Shown piece by piece: positions 25,302-35,815 of a stretch of DNA of 64,000 nt. Made by a program: the position numbers and the translations under genes. The notes under the pieces are model-generated. The model worked only from the letters and a program-made list of their open reading frames with translations. It was not told where the DNA came from and made no database searches. Origin of the DNA: Muscardinus avellanarius (Eukaryota; Chordata; Mammalia; Rodentia; Gliridae); assembly GCA_963383645.1 (NCBI GenBank), contig OY726560.1:62500558-62564557 (forward strand). The letters run 5' to 3'. How positions within the stretch are numbered: the stretch's first letter is position 1; the number at the start of each line of letters is the position of its first letter.

Positions 25302-25502
25302 GGCCAGGCATGGTGGCGCACGCTTGTAATCTCCGTGCTTGGGAGGCGGAGACAGGAGGATGGCGCAGGTTCAAAGCCAGCCGCGCTGGCTTAGGAGACC
25401 CTGTTTCAAAAAAAAAAAAAAATAGGTCTGGGAGTGTAGCCCAGGAGGCAGAAGGGCTTCCAAGAACCCCAGTACCACCAAAAAAAAAAATAATAATAAT
25501 AA
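25302..25502 (+). repeat. B1-dID SINE, young subfamily
   Basis: Plus strand full dimer. The tail is A10 followed by (TAA)n. The flanks share 'aattctt'. Confidence 0.92.
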
Positions 25503-27089
25503 TTCTTTGTCTAAAATTAGTTTTAATCCTGAGCTTTATATTAAGCCAGTATTTTCACTTTTAAAGACACTTTTAATAGTTGGGTGTTTTCTGTTCTTTG
25601 CTTCTAAAAGAGATTCTGATCAGTACATGTAGTACCTCTTATTGGTTATTAAATGTCACACTCTTGGACAGTCCATAATCTAGGGCATTTTTAATAATCT
25701 AAACTTAGAAAAAGTCTGCTCCTTAAACACTGGGACCTCTTCAAACATTGTTCTCTGATAACACAGACTGTAAACAAAAACAAAGGCTATATCCAGATAC
25801 TGTCCATACTCTACTTACCACCCATTGCTTCAGACATTTATCTCCCTCAATCTTCAAACCTTTGTTCTCTGTATCTGCCTTTGTCTTCTGTTTTGATTAT
25901 TTGTTGGCTCTCTTCTTCTTGGCTTCCTGTCCTTAACTCAACTCTGTTCCCTGTACATGTTTGTGGGGGTACCTGGGATATGAACTCCCTCTGCCGGCTT
26001 TCATATAGTTAATCTCCAGTATCTTCATTGCACCCCCACCCTCAATAAGAAACACCTTTTTTGCATTAAGTTCTAAAGGTCTGTCATCTTTCCTATGGAA
26101 AGACCTAGTTATTACCATCGAAACATCTATCTTTAAAGTACTAAGGGAATCTTAAAGATCATTAATTAATTATGTATATAATCATATATATTTAGTCGTA
26201 TATAATTATATATTTGTTATTTTAGTAGAGAAGAATCTAAAGTTCAGAACAATTTTTAGCTTGTTGAAACCACAAAATTTGGTACAGGTATCACAAATAA
26301 ATATTGAAGGTAATTTTACTATACTTAAAATGTTTTTTATGTCTTTTAAGATGTAAGTTACATCTAAGCACTGAGAACAGAGAAATTCTATGTATTGTGT
26401 GTCCCAGAGAGCAAATAACTGATTGAAGACTAAAATTGGAAGGTCTTTTTCTAGTAATATTTGAATAAGAAAATTTAGTGATGATAAATGAGTTTTAGCC
26501 ATCAATTTAGACAATCTTACTATTACCTTCTAACTTGTCTCTCCTTTAAAGTTACTCACACTATTTTCTCCTTGAAATAAATACTTTAAAACTGACTTGA
26601 AACTGTTTCTCAAGTAATTATCACTTCATTGAATGTCCTACTTCAGTATCTAGTATCTACTCAAGCATAACTGTTAACTTGCCAAAACATAATTTTTTTC
26701 TATATTCATCCATACGTCATTTAACTTTTTGGTCCATTTAAAAGGGCCTAGTGGTAAATACACATGAGCGAGCTCAGGAAAAAATTCTAATCATGTCTAT
26801 GGAAAGTGAAAGGAAATTGTGAAAATAGTCCTCTTCTCACAGATAATTTGGCCCATTTCTGATGAACACTTGGGTCTGGCCTTCAATTTATGAGTTTTGT
26901 ATCTGTGATTCAATTGCTCCATCTGTTCTCTGAATTGCATCCCATATCCTCCTCTTAGGAACCACAGATCTTTTCGTTCCTCCATCTTTTGCCTTGCTGC
27001 TCATTGGATCTTTTCAGTCAGCACTTAAGTTATTCAATCAAGTCCTACCTTGAAATCACACATTCATTATCCAAAAAAGTGCCTATAAA
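25503..27089. other. Unique sequence, no gene seen
   Basis: 1.6 kb without recognised repeats. Frames of 60-100 codons at 25748, 25933, 26206 and 26797 show no domain or splice context. Confidence 0.4.
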
Positions 27090-27700
27090 ATATTAATGTT
27101 ATCTTCCCCAATTATTGTCATGCATTTGTTTCTCTTTACAGCCAAATTTCCTCAAATATCTATTCATCCTACTAGGCGTTCATCTCACACTCACTTCATT
27201 GTTGCATCTTTATTAGCCTCACTGTCCTCATCATCACTGTCCTCCTCCTTCTCCCTTCTCCTTTCTCCTTTTTGTTTATTTATTTGTATTGGTACTGGGG
27301 ACTAAACCCAGGGGTATTTTACCTCTGAGTTACACTCCCAGGTCTTCTTACTTTTTGTTTCAAAACAGGGTCTCCCTCTGTTGCTGTGAGTCTTGCTCTA
27401 TGGCTGAGGTTGTTTTTGCACGTGCAATTCTCTTGTCTCAGTCTCCCAGGTCCAGAGGTTATAGGCTTGTCCCACTCACTTTTTAACACACTTCTTATTG
27501 GCTTCTGCCTCCATAATTCCATTGACTTCTTCTGACTAAAGTCAACAGTGATTTCTATGTGTTTTTTGGCTGAATATTATGAGACCTCTTGGCCATATAG
27601 TGCACAGGTCATTATTCCTCTGGAACATCACACTAATTTGTTTTGATCCTATCTGAATCATCTTTGCTTACGAACATGGATCTATGGTATTTCAATCACA
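27090..27700 (+). mobile_element. L2-like LINE relic (RT region)
   Basis: Blocks 'ggcttctgcctccataattc' and 'actaaagtcaacagtgattt' recall the sense strand of the L2 reverse transcriptase (the GF.....ST...L..V..D region). The translation is broken by stops. A SINE interrupts it at 27272-27480. Assigned by eye, moderate certainty. Confidence 0.45.
27272..27480 (-). repeat. Older B1-dID SINE
   Basis: Minus strand: 'tggtactggggactaaaccc', 'caaaacagggtctccctctg', 'cagtctcccaggtcc'; diverged. Confidence 0.8.
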
Positions 27701-27731
27701 ATTTCTGTTTTTATAAAAATAGCAGGTGCTC

Positions 27732-27930
27732 GAGATTTGGAGAGGGGCAAGATGGCGGCCACTGCTGAATAGGACATGCATTCCTTGGAGAAGCCCTGGA
27801 CACAAGATTTTGGTTTAATATCTGATTGGACCAACTTAAGGAGGCATTTCCACCCATGACTTCCTATATAGAATACAGGAGAGAGAGAGTAGATATTAGA
27901 AGCAAGATGACAACGAGGCACCCGCCATGC
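27732..27930 (+). other. L1-like 5' end of the composite
   Basis: Begins about 15 bases before 'caagatggcggcc', which also contains a good YY1-type site (aagatggcgg), a feature of L1 5' ends. It differs from the two other L1 5' ends here (7250 and 61990), so it is a different promoter type. Confidence 0.6.
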
Positions 27931-28365
27931 AAGAAAAGTGATTTTTGGAAGAACATCCCAGAAGATATTAGAGAAAAGACTGATTTAGCCGCACATGCTG
28001 GGGAACTCTTAACAACATACCTTGTAAGAAAAATGATTCGGGCATGTTGGAGGGAGCCCAGCAGTGCCAGGCGGGAAGCCCAGCTACACTTCATGGGGAA
28101 CTCAGCATGCCTGGCTGCTGTGCTCCTCTATGCTGCGCTGGGGGCCATGATTTGCTCAGAACAGCAGATCCTGCTCTATGCAGTGAGGCTGTGGGCCTCT
28201 GCTCTTGGAGAGGAGATAAAATCCTTTGCTGCTGAGTTCTCCATCTCACAACCTCTTCAAAACACACTTACTGTCTTTTTTATTAAAAATATTGGAGAAG
28301 GGCTAAGGTGGCAGTGGCAGCCAGTATTCAGGAAATGCAGACAAATCCTATCCAATCTACATTAA
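27826..28365 (+). other. 179-codon open frame in the composite, no recognised domain
   Basis: The frame starts in the 5' region and ends in the first ~177-bp repeat. A hydrophobic stretch (residues ~95-110, 'ACLAAVLLYAALGAMI') might be membrane-like. The same DNA block recurs at 29517-29790 with frames of different reading, so conservation of this protein is not supported. I list it only because it is the longest plus-strand frame of the element. Confidence 0.15.
28015..28290 (+). repeat. Block B, copy 1
   Basis: Matches 29517-29790 with moderate divergence, e.g. 'cctgctctatgcagtgaggc' against 'cctgctctctgtagtgaagc', both followed by 'tgtgg.cctctgc'. The two copies bracket the ~177-bp array. 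Confidence 0.75.
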
Positions 28366-29515
28366 ACTTTTGGAAAAAAATCTCTGTGAAGGAGGGGTGG
28401 CTCCTGCTGCACATGCTTAGGAATCTGGACATCATACTATGTAAGGAAGGTGCTCAGGGGAGAACCAGGAGGACGGTGGCAGCAGCAGGGGTGGCAGCGG
28501 CGGCCAGTATTTGGGAGAGGCAGAGATCCGATCCAATCCACCTTGAACTTTTGAAGGAATCTCCTCAAAGGTAGACTGCTACCACTGCATATGCTCGGGA
28601 ATTCTGGACAATATGCTGTGTGGGAAAGTTGTTTGGGAGAAGAACCTAGATAGTGGCAGCAGACAGTAGTTGGGAGAGGCAGAGATCTGATCCAATCCAC
28701 CTTGAATTTTGGAAGAAATCTCCACAAAGGTAGGCTGCTACTGCCGTGCATGCTCAGGAATTCCAGACAACGTAACATGCTGTGTGGGAAAAGTGTTTGG
28801 GAGAGAACCAAGATGGTAATAGTGGCAGCAGCAGCCACCAGTAATTGGGAAGAGCAGAGATCTGATCCTATTCACTTTGATCTTTTGAAGAAATCTCCTA
28901 CAAGGTAGACTGCTACCACCACACATGCTCAGGAATTCTGGCCAACATGCGGTGTGAGAAAAGTGTGTGTGAGAGAACTGAAATGGGGGTAGCAGCGGCG
29001 GTGGTGGTAGTGACAGCAGCGGCGGCGGTGGCAGCCAGTATTGGGAGAGACAGAGATCTGATCCAATCCACCTTGATCTTTTGAAGAAATCTTCCCAAAG
29101 GTAGAATGCTACCACTGCACATGCTCAGGAATTCAGTACAACATGCTGTGTGTGGGGAAAGTGTTTGGAAGAGAACTGAGATGGTCGTGGCAGCGGCAGC
29201 GGTGGCCAGTATTTGGGAGAGGCAGAGATCCAATCCAATCCACCTTAAATTTTTGAAGAAATCTCCCCAAAGGAAGACTGCTACTCCTGCACATGCTCAG
29301 GAATTCTGGAAAACATGTTGTGTGGGTAAGGTGTTCAGGGGAGAACTGAGATAGTGGTGTCGCTGGTGGTGGCAGCAGTGGCAGCAATCAATGTTTGGGA
29401 GAGGGATGGATCCAGTCCAATCCACCCTGAATGTTTGAGGAAACCTCCCCAAAAGTAGACTGCTCCTGCCCCAGATGCTTGGGAATTCTGGAAAACATGC
29501 TAAGTGGCAAAAGTG
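28300..29515 (+). repeat. Array of seven ~177-bp repeats
   Basis: The anchor 'atccaatcca' (with variants) recurs at 28350, 28531, 28690, 28865, 29061, 29233 and 29415; spacings are 181, 159, 175, 196, 172 and 182. Each unit holds 'acatgctcaggaattctgg', 'gagagaac.gagatgg', a variable GGC/GGT/GCA triplet stretch (which explains most length change) and 'ttgggagaggcagagatc'. A worn eighth unit lies at 27930-28025. Tandem L1 promoter monomers are the nearest known analogue. Confidence 0.88.
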
Positions 29516-29516
29516 T

Positions 29517-29790
29517 CGGGGCTTATCAGAGGGAGCCCCAAACAGCTGGGTTGGGCCACCATGCTGCATGTTCTGGGAGACATCAGCACTCATGGCCACT
29601 GTGCTCCTTTGTGCAGTGCTGGAGGCCATGGTGCATGAGGAGAAGCAGAGCCTGCTCTCTGTAGTGAAGCTGTGGACCTCTGCCTTTGGAAGTGAGACAA
29701 AATTCATTGCCACCAGGTATTTGGACTCCCAGCTTTTGCAAAAGACATATACTGCTTTCCCATATTTTAAAAAATGGAAGAAAAAAGGGA
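29517..29790 (+). repeat. Block B, copy 2
   Basis: Second copy of the block at 28015-28290. Together they suggest a larger ~1.5-kb duplication or a higher-order unit within the element. Confidence 0.7.
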
Positions 29791-29822
29791 ACATCTGTAG
29801 ATGACCTGCTCACAGTGACAGA

Positions 29823-30955
29823 GACCAGAGCCCACAGCACAGCGAGGCCAGTGCTGGGGCCAAGAAGGCCAGGATTGGAGCCTGCTGGGTGACAAGGCTG
29901 GGGGCAAGGTCCATGTCAGCAAGACCAGGTTCGAAGCCTGCTGTGCAGTGAGGCTGGTGCCAGGGCCAGCAAGGCCAAGATAGGAGCCTGACATAAGGCA
30001 AAGCCGGGGATGGGGCCTCTGAGGCCAGGATAGGAGACTGTGGTGTGGTGAGGCCAGTGGCAGGGCCAGTGAGGCCGGGATCAGAGCCTAGCATGAGGCA
30101 AGGCCAGTGCTGGGGCAAGTGAGGCTGGGATCAGAGCCAGCCATGTGGTGAGGCTGGTGCCGCAGCCAGTGAGGCCAGGATAGGAGCCTGCCATGAGGCA
30201 AGGCTGGTGCTGGGGCCTCCGAGGCCAGGATAGGAGACTGCGGTGCGGTGAGGCAGGTGACTGGGCTAGCGAGCCTGGGATTGAAGCCTGCCATAAGGCG
30301 AGGCTGGTGCTGGGGCCAGTGAGGCCAGGATCAGAGCCTTCTGTGACGTGAGGCCAGTGTTGCGGCCTCCTAGGCTGGGATTGGAGCCTGCCATGTGGTG
30401 AGGCCAGTGTTGGAGCCAGTGAGGCCGGGATCAGAGCCTGCTATGAGGCGAGGCTGGTGTTGGCGCCTCCTAGGCTGGGATTGGATCCTGCCATGTAGTG
30501 AGGCCAGTGCCGAGGTGAGCGAGGCCAGGATAGGAGCCTGCAGTAAGGCAAGGCTGGTGCTGGGGCCTCCAAGGCCTGGATAAGAAACTGCCGTGCAGTG
30601 AGGCTAGTGCCAGGGCCAGCGAAGCCAGGATCTGTGCCTGCCATGAGGAGAGGCCAGTGCTGGTGCCAGTGAGGCTGGGATCAGAGCCTGCAGTGATGCA
30701 AGGCCAGTGTTGGGGCTTCCAAGGAACGGGATTAAAGCCTACTGTGTGGCCAGGCCAGTACCGGGGCCTGCGAGGCCAGAATAGGAGACTGCCATAAGGG
30801 AAGGCTGGTGCTAGGGTCTCTGAGGCTGGTTTCAGAGCTTGCAAGGTGGGGATGCCGGTGCTGGGGCCAGCGAGGCTGGGATTGGAGCCTGCCATTAGGT
30901 GAGGCCAGTGCCAGGGACTTCAAGAGTGGGATCAGAGCCTGCAATGCGGCATCCA
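29823..30955 (+). repeat. 50-bp VNTR, ~23 units
   Basis: The anchor '..gagcctg' falls at 29931, 29981, 30031, 30081 and so on to 30681 at exactly 50-base steps, then at 30732, 30782, 30832, 30882 and 30932 after a single 1-base shift. Two irregular units precede 29931. Consensus core: 'gaggc.ggtgc.ggggcc' then 'aggccaggataggagcctgc'. Units differ by substitutions but hardly ever by indels. Rich in G on the plus strand. Confidence 0.93.
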
Positions 30956-30959
30956 CAGG

Positions 30960-31311
30960 GAAATATCACAGAAAAAAAAAAATCAGATGCTTTTCCCAAT
31001 ATGCAAAAACTACGAAGAAATGGGAAATAGGAGGAAATCTAGGTGAAGAAAGGGCCCTATGGAGGAGCAATTAAGGTGACCTATCAGAGGGGACAGGAAG
31101 GGAGAAGATGGAATATCTTTAAAGCACATGATGTACTTAAACAAATATATCAAAGTCAATCACTAAATCAAGCATGGGATCAAAGGAGGGGGAGGGAATG
31201 CGATGGGGATTGGATAAAGGCTAATTGGGTGATGTTTACTTGTATATCCTCACAAATCCTGTATTCCATTGAGATGTTTGACTACAATGCACCAATAAAA
31301 ATGTTAAAAAT
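30960..31311 (+). mobile_element. L1 3' UTR end of the composite
   Basis: Starts in the final ORF2/3' UTR block ('atgcttttcccaatatgc') and runs through 'gatgtacttaaacaaatata' to 'actacaatgcaccaataaaa', then a short AT tail. Co-linear with the L1 3' ends at 16641, 47585 and 49648. Confidence 0.85.
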
Positions 31312-31325
31312 AATAGCAGCTGCTC

Positions 31326-31735
31326 CATTTATTTATGAGGGTTGTTATAAGATATAAAGGAGGTAGTAATACAAATAAGTTTTAAAACCAACATATTTTG
31401 ATCAATGTATTCATTTCAGGACAGATAATTGGCATATTTTCCAATCATAAACTCATAAATTTAGAATCACGACAAAAGTTCTCCAAATAATACATTATTA
31501 ATTAACTTGAAATATGGTTTATAAATATTCATATAAATAAAATTAATTGTGAAAAATGTATATGTACCTGATTTTAGTCATTAGTTCTATTGAGATGGAT
31601 AACATTTTTCTTCACTCTTCAAAGGCACAAAAATTAAAAACTAAAAATTAAAGATTGAACTTTATAAAAGTTGGAAACTTTTGTTCTCAGAAAGACATTT
31701 TTAAACAGAAAGAAAAGACACCAGCTAGAGAAAAA
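31326..31735. other. AT-rich sequence
   Basis: Flanking DNA to the right of the composite; nothing recognised. Confidence 0.4.
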
Positions 31736-32045
31736 TATTTGCAAAATTTAAGATGTGTTTGCTGAATATATATAAAGAACTCATACAACACAAAAATAGG
31801 AGGGGAGCTAACTGAGGGAGATGGGAATGAGGAGAAAGATTTGAGAGGGAAACATTTTAGTGGACATGATGTACATACACAAACTTATGAATGCTAATCA
31901 CTGTCAAGCATGGGAAGGTGGGGAGGAAGACAGAGTGGGGAACTGGTAGAGGGTTCACCAAATTTTGTGTGCCTGTATGCCTCTATTAACCTGAACTATA
32001 TCATGACATACGATTACAATGCACATATATATGCTTTTAACAAAA

Positions 32046-32107
<62 letters not shown>

Positions 32108-32740
32108 ATACACATATATATGTATATATATGTATATAATCAGTATTTTGAAAAAGAATAAAAAAGAAAATAATTTGAGCAGGCACATAATGTAAAAAAC
32201 ATGCATAGCTCTACTCTAAAAATCATTACTAAATAAGGAAATATATATTACAACAAGGAGAATGGCTAAAATTTAAACAAGCAAACAAAAGGAGTAAATA
32301 TCTATTGGTGGTGACGGTTTTGAGCAACTGTAATATTAATATGTAAATGGTAGAAATTAACAGTCATATAATCAGTTTGAAAAACTGTTCTGCAGTTTGT
32401 TAAAATGTTGAATATACTTTACCATAAAATGAAGGCATCCAGTCCTTCATCCCAGAAATGAGGATACATGCCACATGATGTCTTGAACTCAAATGTTCTT
32501 AAGGGACTTCTTTCTGCTAGTCAGAAGTGGAACTAACCCAAATGTCCATCATCAGGTGAATGGATAAACAGAATGGGATTGCTTATTCCATGAAATGCTA
32601 TTCAACAACAAAGGAGAAGAAACTAGTCACCCATGGGACACTTGAAAAAAAGTATTTATCTGTCAAATTCAGTTCAATCTACACCCTAAGTGACTAAAGA
32701 TTGTTGTGTATCATTTATGCCTTAATAAAATGAAGAAAAA
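31736..32740 (+). mobile_element. Old L1 ORF2 end, split by a younger L1 3' end
   Basis: 31736-31794 and 32230-32740 are decayed sense L1 ('aaagaactcatacaacac'; 'catgccacatgatgtcttg'; 'gtgaatggataaacagaatg'). Between them, 31795-32045 is a younger L1 3' UTR ('ggacatgatgtacatacac', 'gattacaatgcacatatata') whose tail became the (TA)/(TG) run. Confidence 0.65.
32046..32140. repeat. (TA)n-(TG)n-(TA)n compound microsatellite
   Basis: TA run 32046-32085, TG run 32086-32107, then mixed ATAC/TATG to 32140. Tail-derived. Confidence 0.93.
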
Positions 32741-33394
32741 TTTAAAGTAAAAAGTTTTACTAAATAGGTTGTCATTTTAGTTTTAATATTATCTTAAAAA
32801 TAATGTCAAATGAGTGGCTTGCAGCTTTAGGACTCTCGGATTCATAAATTGCTGCATAAACCAGCTGGCATACACTGAGGATATATCTGGGTCAAGTGAT
32901 TTTCAAATTGTGGGAGAGCAATTTTCATAATTAAAATTTTTGCTCAATAAATCATGCTTGAATGTTGGTTTTGAATCCTTTTTCTTTACCAATCTTAAAT
33001 TCCACTTAACAATTTTTGTTCTAAAACAGACAGTTTGGCTTGTATAACTTTCTCTACTGGTATGACATAAGGAAACTGTAACCTCTTATTATTAACCAAA
33101 CTAGTAATTCCAAAGCTCTCTAAAGCATAGTATAAAAATAATCTATCTGTAATGATCCAACAAAAGGCCCTTCAAAATTTAAGATACTACTTAAATGAGA
33201 TTCCAACTACACTTATAATATTTTCTTTGCCTTTAATAGACAATCCAGTGTAATAATAATTTCTACTACTTGCAGGGCCCTTCATGACTTAAAAAAGCAG
33301 TTTCCCCTCTATCTCTTCTGATTATCATAATATCACTTTATGTCAATATTATAACAAATTCTTATTAAATATCAAATATGTTTTTATCCATTAT
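32741..33394. other. Unique sequence
   Basis: No gene or repeat recognised. Confidence 0.4.
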
Positions 33395-33704
33395 TACAAA
33401 AAGATTAAAAATTACTGATGAGGTTTGGAGCCACTTCTCATTTATGGTTTGTGGAAATGCAAAATTATATAAATAGTTTAAAAATTGATCTGCAGTTTCT
33501 TTTTAAAAATATTGGTGTTTTGCTGGGCGTGGTGGTGCACACTTGTAATTCCCCACTTGGGAGGCAGAGACAGAAGGATCGTGCAGTTTGAAGCCAGCCT
33601 CACTGGCTTAAGAGACCCTGTTTCCAAATAAAAAAAATATAAAATTGGGTCTGGGAGTGTAGCCCAGAGGTGGAAGGGTTTCCAGGAACCCCAGTACCAC
33701 CAAA

Positions 33705-33747
<43 letters not shown>

Positions 33748-34215
33748 ATAGGTGTTTAGTAATTATACATCATAATGAGGTTTGGAGTGACAGAAACACA
33801 TATGCACACAGCGCTTCGTGTCTTTCCGTATTACTGAGATTGGAACTGATCATTCCATGTATGCACAGAGCATTATTTGAACTGTTTCCTTCATCAAGTT
33901 CCCAAATCCCCTTCCACTATTCTACTGATACCTCTCTTTGTTTATCTGAAGTTCCTTTTTCTTTCCAATTTCTCTGTAGTTACCACATATGAGGGGAGAA
34001 TATATAACCATTCACCTTCTGAAATGTTAACTATAACTCACAACAAGACTAAGGCATTCGACTCCTAGGAATCTTCTCAAGAGAAACGAGAATGTATGCC
34101 ACACAAGGTCTTGAATGTAAATGTTCTTAAAAGCCTTCTTCATACTAGACAATAGCTGCAAACATCCAAAATGTACCCCACAGGTGTTTTACAAAAGTAT
34201 GATTTTGTGAAGCAG
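33395..34215 (+). mobile_element. Old L1 ORF2 end with inserts
   Basis: 33395-33515 and 34030-34215 are sense L1 relics related to 32320-32520 (compare 'tatgccacacaaggtcttg' with 'catgccacatgatgtcttg'). Between them lie a SINE (33520-33751) and a minus-strand L1 3' UTR-like piece (33800-34022) that resembles 4130-4330. Confidence 0.55.
33520..33751 (+). repeat. B1-dID SINE with (AAAT)n tail
   Basis: Young-type dimer with ~14 AAAT units at 33703-33750; flanked by 'ggtgttt' on both sides. Confidence 0.9.
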
Positions 34216-34238
34216 TTGGATCTAAAAGTGGCAAGAAT

Positions 34239-34460
34239 TGAGTTAGGCGTGGTGGCGCGCACTTGTAATCCCAGTATTTGGGAGAATGATACAGGAGGAT
34301 CGCACAAGTTTGAAGCCAGCCTCAGCTACTTAGTCAGGCTTTCAGCAACTTAGTGAGATCTTGCTTCCAAACAAAATATAAAATAGGTCTGGGAGTGTAG
34401 CCCAGAGGTAGAAGGCCCCTGGGTTTCATCCCCAGTGCCCGCCCCCCCCACACACACACA
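34239..34460 (+). repeat. B1-dID SINE, hybrid type, 17-bp TSD
   Basis: Left part of the older type with duplicated 'acttagt' linker, right part of the young type ('ggtctgggagtgtagccc'). TSDs 'ctaaaagtggcaagaat' (34222-34238) and 'ctaaaagtggcaaaaat' (34461-34477). Confidence 0.93.
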
Positions 34461-34477
34461 CTAAAAGTGGCAAAAAT

Positions 34478-34914
34478 CTGACTGAACATGGGTGCTTAAT
34501 TTTGGTCACTCCCAAATCAACATTGTTTTCTTTCCTTATTTACATTGAACTGCAATAACATCTTTCTTTATGTAACTATTTCATGTATTATAGATTATTA
34601 CTAGGCTAAATATCAGTATCATACTGTTAGGGGCTGCTAAATAAAGTCAACAATAAAAAAAGTAAAGAGAAAAAAATAGCAGCTCAGTAAGTAGGAATAA
34701 AAAGGATGAAGATAATTTACCAATAGATCTAAACCAGAAAGGCATTATTAAAATGATAACTTCTTAAATCTTTGATTTGGAAATGAAATTGAATTTAGGA
34801 TAAATATTTTAGTTGTAATTCAAACACTAAAAAATTGAACAGAAGATATATATTTGTAATTCCTACTTTAAAACTAACATACAATCTGTCTGAATTGAAA
34901 CATTCATTAATTTA
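34478..34914. other. Unique sequence
   Basis: Nothing recognised. Confidence 0.4.
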
Positions 34915-35142
34915 TATATTTATTTATTTATTTATTTATTTATTATTGGTGCTGGGGATGGAACCCTGAGGCTTTTTACCTTTGGGCTATACTCCTAGGC
35001 CTATTTTCTATTTTATTTGAAAACAGAGTCTAAGTTGCTGAGAGCCTCACTAAGTAGCTGAGGCTGGGTTGAAACCTGTGTGATCCTCCTGTCTCAGCCT
35101 CCCAAGCACTGGGATTACAAGTGTGCGCTACCACACCTGGCT
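34915..35142 (-). repeat. B1-dID SINE
   Basis: Minus strand with (TTTA)n tail 34918-34945; ends 'gctaccacacctggct'. Confidence 0.9.
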
Positions 35143-35280
35143 GAAACAATTATTAATAAATAAAATACAGATGAACAAACTTTGACTGTTCTTCCTACCA
35201 TACAATTTTATGTTAAATCTACAACTTTCCAAAATAGAAGGGATTATAATACCTTTGCCAAATCTATCTTAATTTATTTT

Positions 35281-35485
35281 GTGTGTGGTACTGGGAGTGG
35301 AACCCAGAGGCTTTGTGCCTCCGGGCTATACTCCCAGACCTATTTTATACTTTATTTGGAAACAGGGTCTCACCAAGTTGCTGAGAGCCTCACTAAGTAG
35401 CTGAGGCTCGCTTTGAACCTGTGTGATCCTCCTGTCTCAGCCTCACAAGCACAGAGATTACAAGCGTGCGCCACCACGCCAGGCT
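35281..35485 (-). repeat. B1-dID SINE, hybrid type
   Basis: Minus-strand dimer with 'gcctcactaagtagctgagg'; target repeat 'ctatctt' on both sides. Confidence 0.9.
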
Positions 35486-35639
35486 CTATCTTCATTTTTA
35501 AGAAGTAAAAATTAACATAAGATCATCACATTTCACCTAAACGGCACTAGCATATTCTAAATATTTTAGTTTACACATCCCAAATGGCATTTTTTTAAAC
35601 TCACACCTGATTATGATCATTTTTCTTCTGAATACCTTT

Positions 35640-35815
35640 AGATGGTTCCTTGTTATTTATAATAGGTCTTCTCAAAACATTCAGGGATCATCTACATTAG
35701 ACAGAAGTACTTATTAAAAGTACAGTTTTCCAAGCCTATCCCAGAACTAGGGAAGCCAAACATTATGATCTTTGGCCCATTAACCTATATTTTAGAACCA
35801 CTAGTCTACTGGCTA
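35640..35815. repeat. MER5-like hAT relic
   Basis: Blocks 'ggtcttctcaaaacattcag', 'ttattaaaagtacagttttc', 'aagcctatcccagaac' and 'ttagaaccactagtctac' are in MER5-like order. Confidence 0.5.

Larger units (their letters stand above)
27718..31325 (+). mobile_element. SVA-like composite retroposon (L1 5' end, ~177-bp repeats, 50-bp VNTR, L1 3' UTR)
   Basis: A 3,580-base insert (27732-31311) lies between direct repeats 'aatagcaggtgctc' (27718-27731) and 'aatagcagctgctc' (31312-31325), one mismatch in 14. The order of parts is: an L1-like 5' end ('caagatggcggcc..gaataggac'), a degenerate unit plus a ~275-base block, seven ~177-bp repeats, a second copy of the block, ~23 units of 50 bp, then an L1 3' UTR ending 'gcaccaataaaaatg'. 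ORF1, endonuclease and RT are absent, so it must have been moved in trans or arisen by deletion of a parental L1. It is visibly more GC-rich than its surroundings. The plan matches SVA-type elements only by analogy; I know of no named rodent family with this layout. Confidence 0.8.

Noticed and set aside
27826..28365. 179-codon frame as a new protein gene
   Set aside because: Lies in the 5' part of a retroposon, has no domain, and the duplicate DNA block at 29517 does not preserve the frame.
28437..30956. Many overlapping open frames on both strands (e.g. 133 and 141 codons on the minus strand)
   Set aside because: They are translations of the ~177-bp and 50-bp tandem repeats; periodic GC-rich DNA stays open in several frames.
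30961..31311. Composite at 27.7 kb as two independent neighbours (a satellite array beside an L1 3' end)
   Set aside because: The 14-bp TSD brackets both parts together, so they arrived as one insertion.
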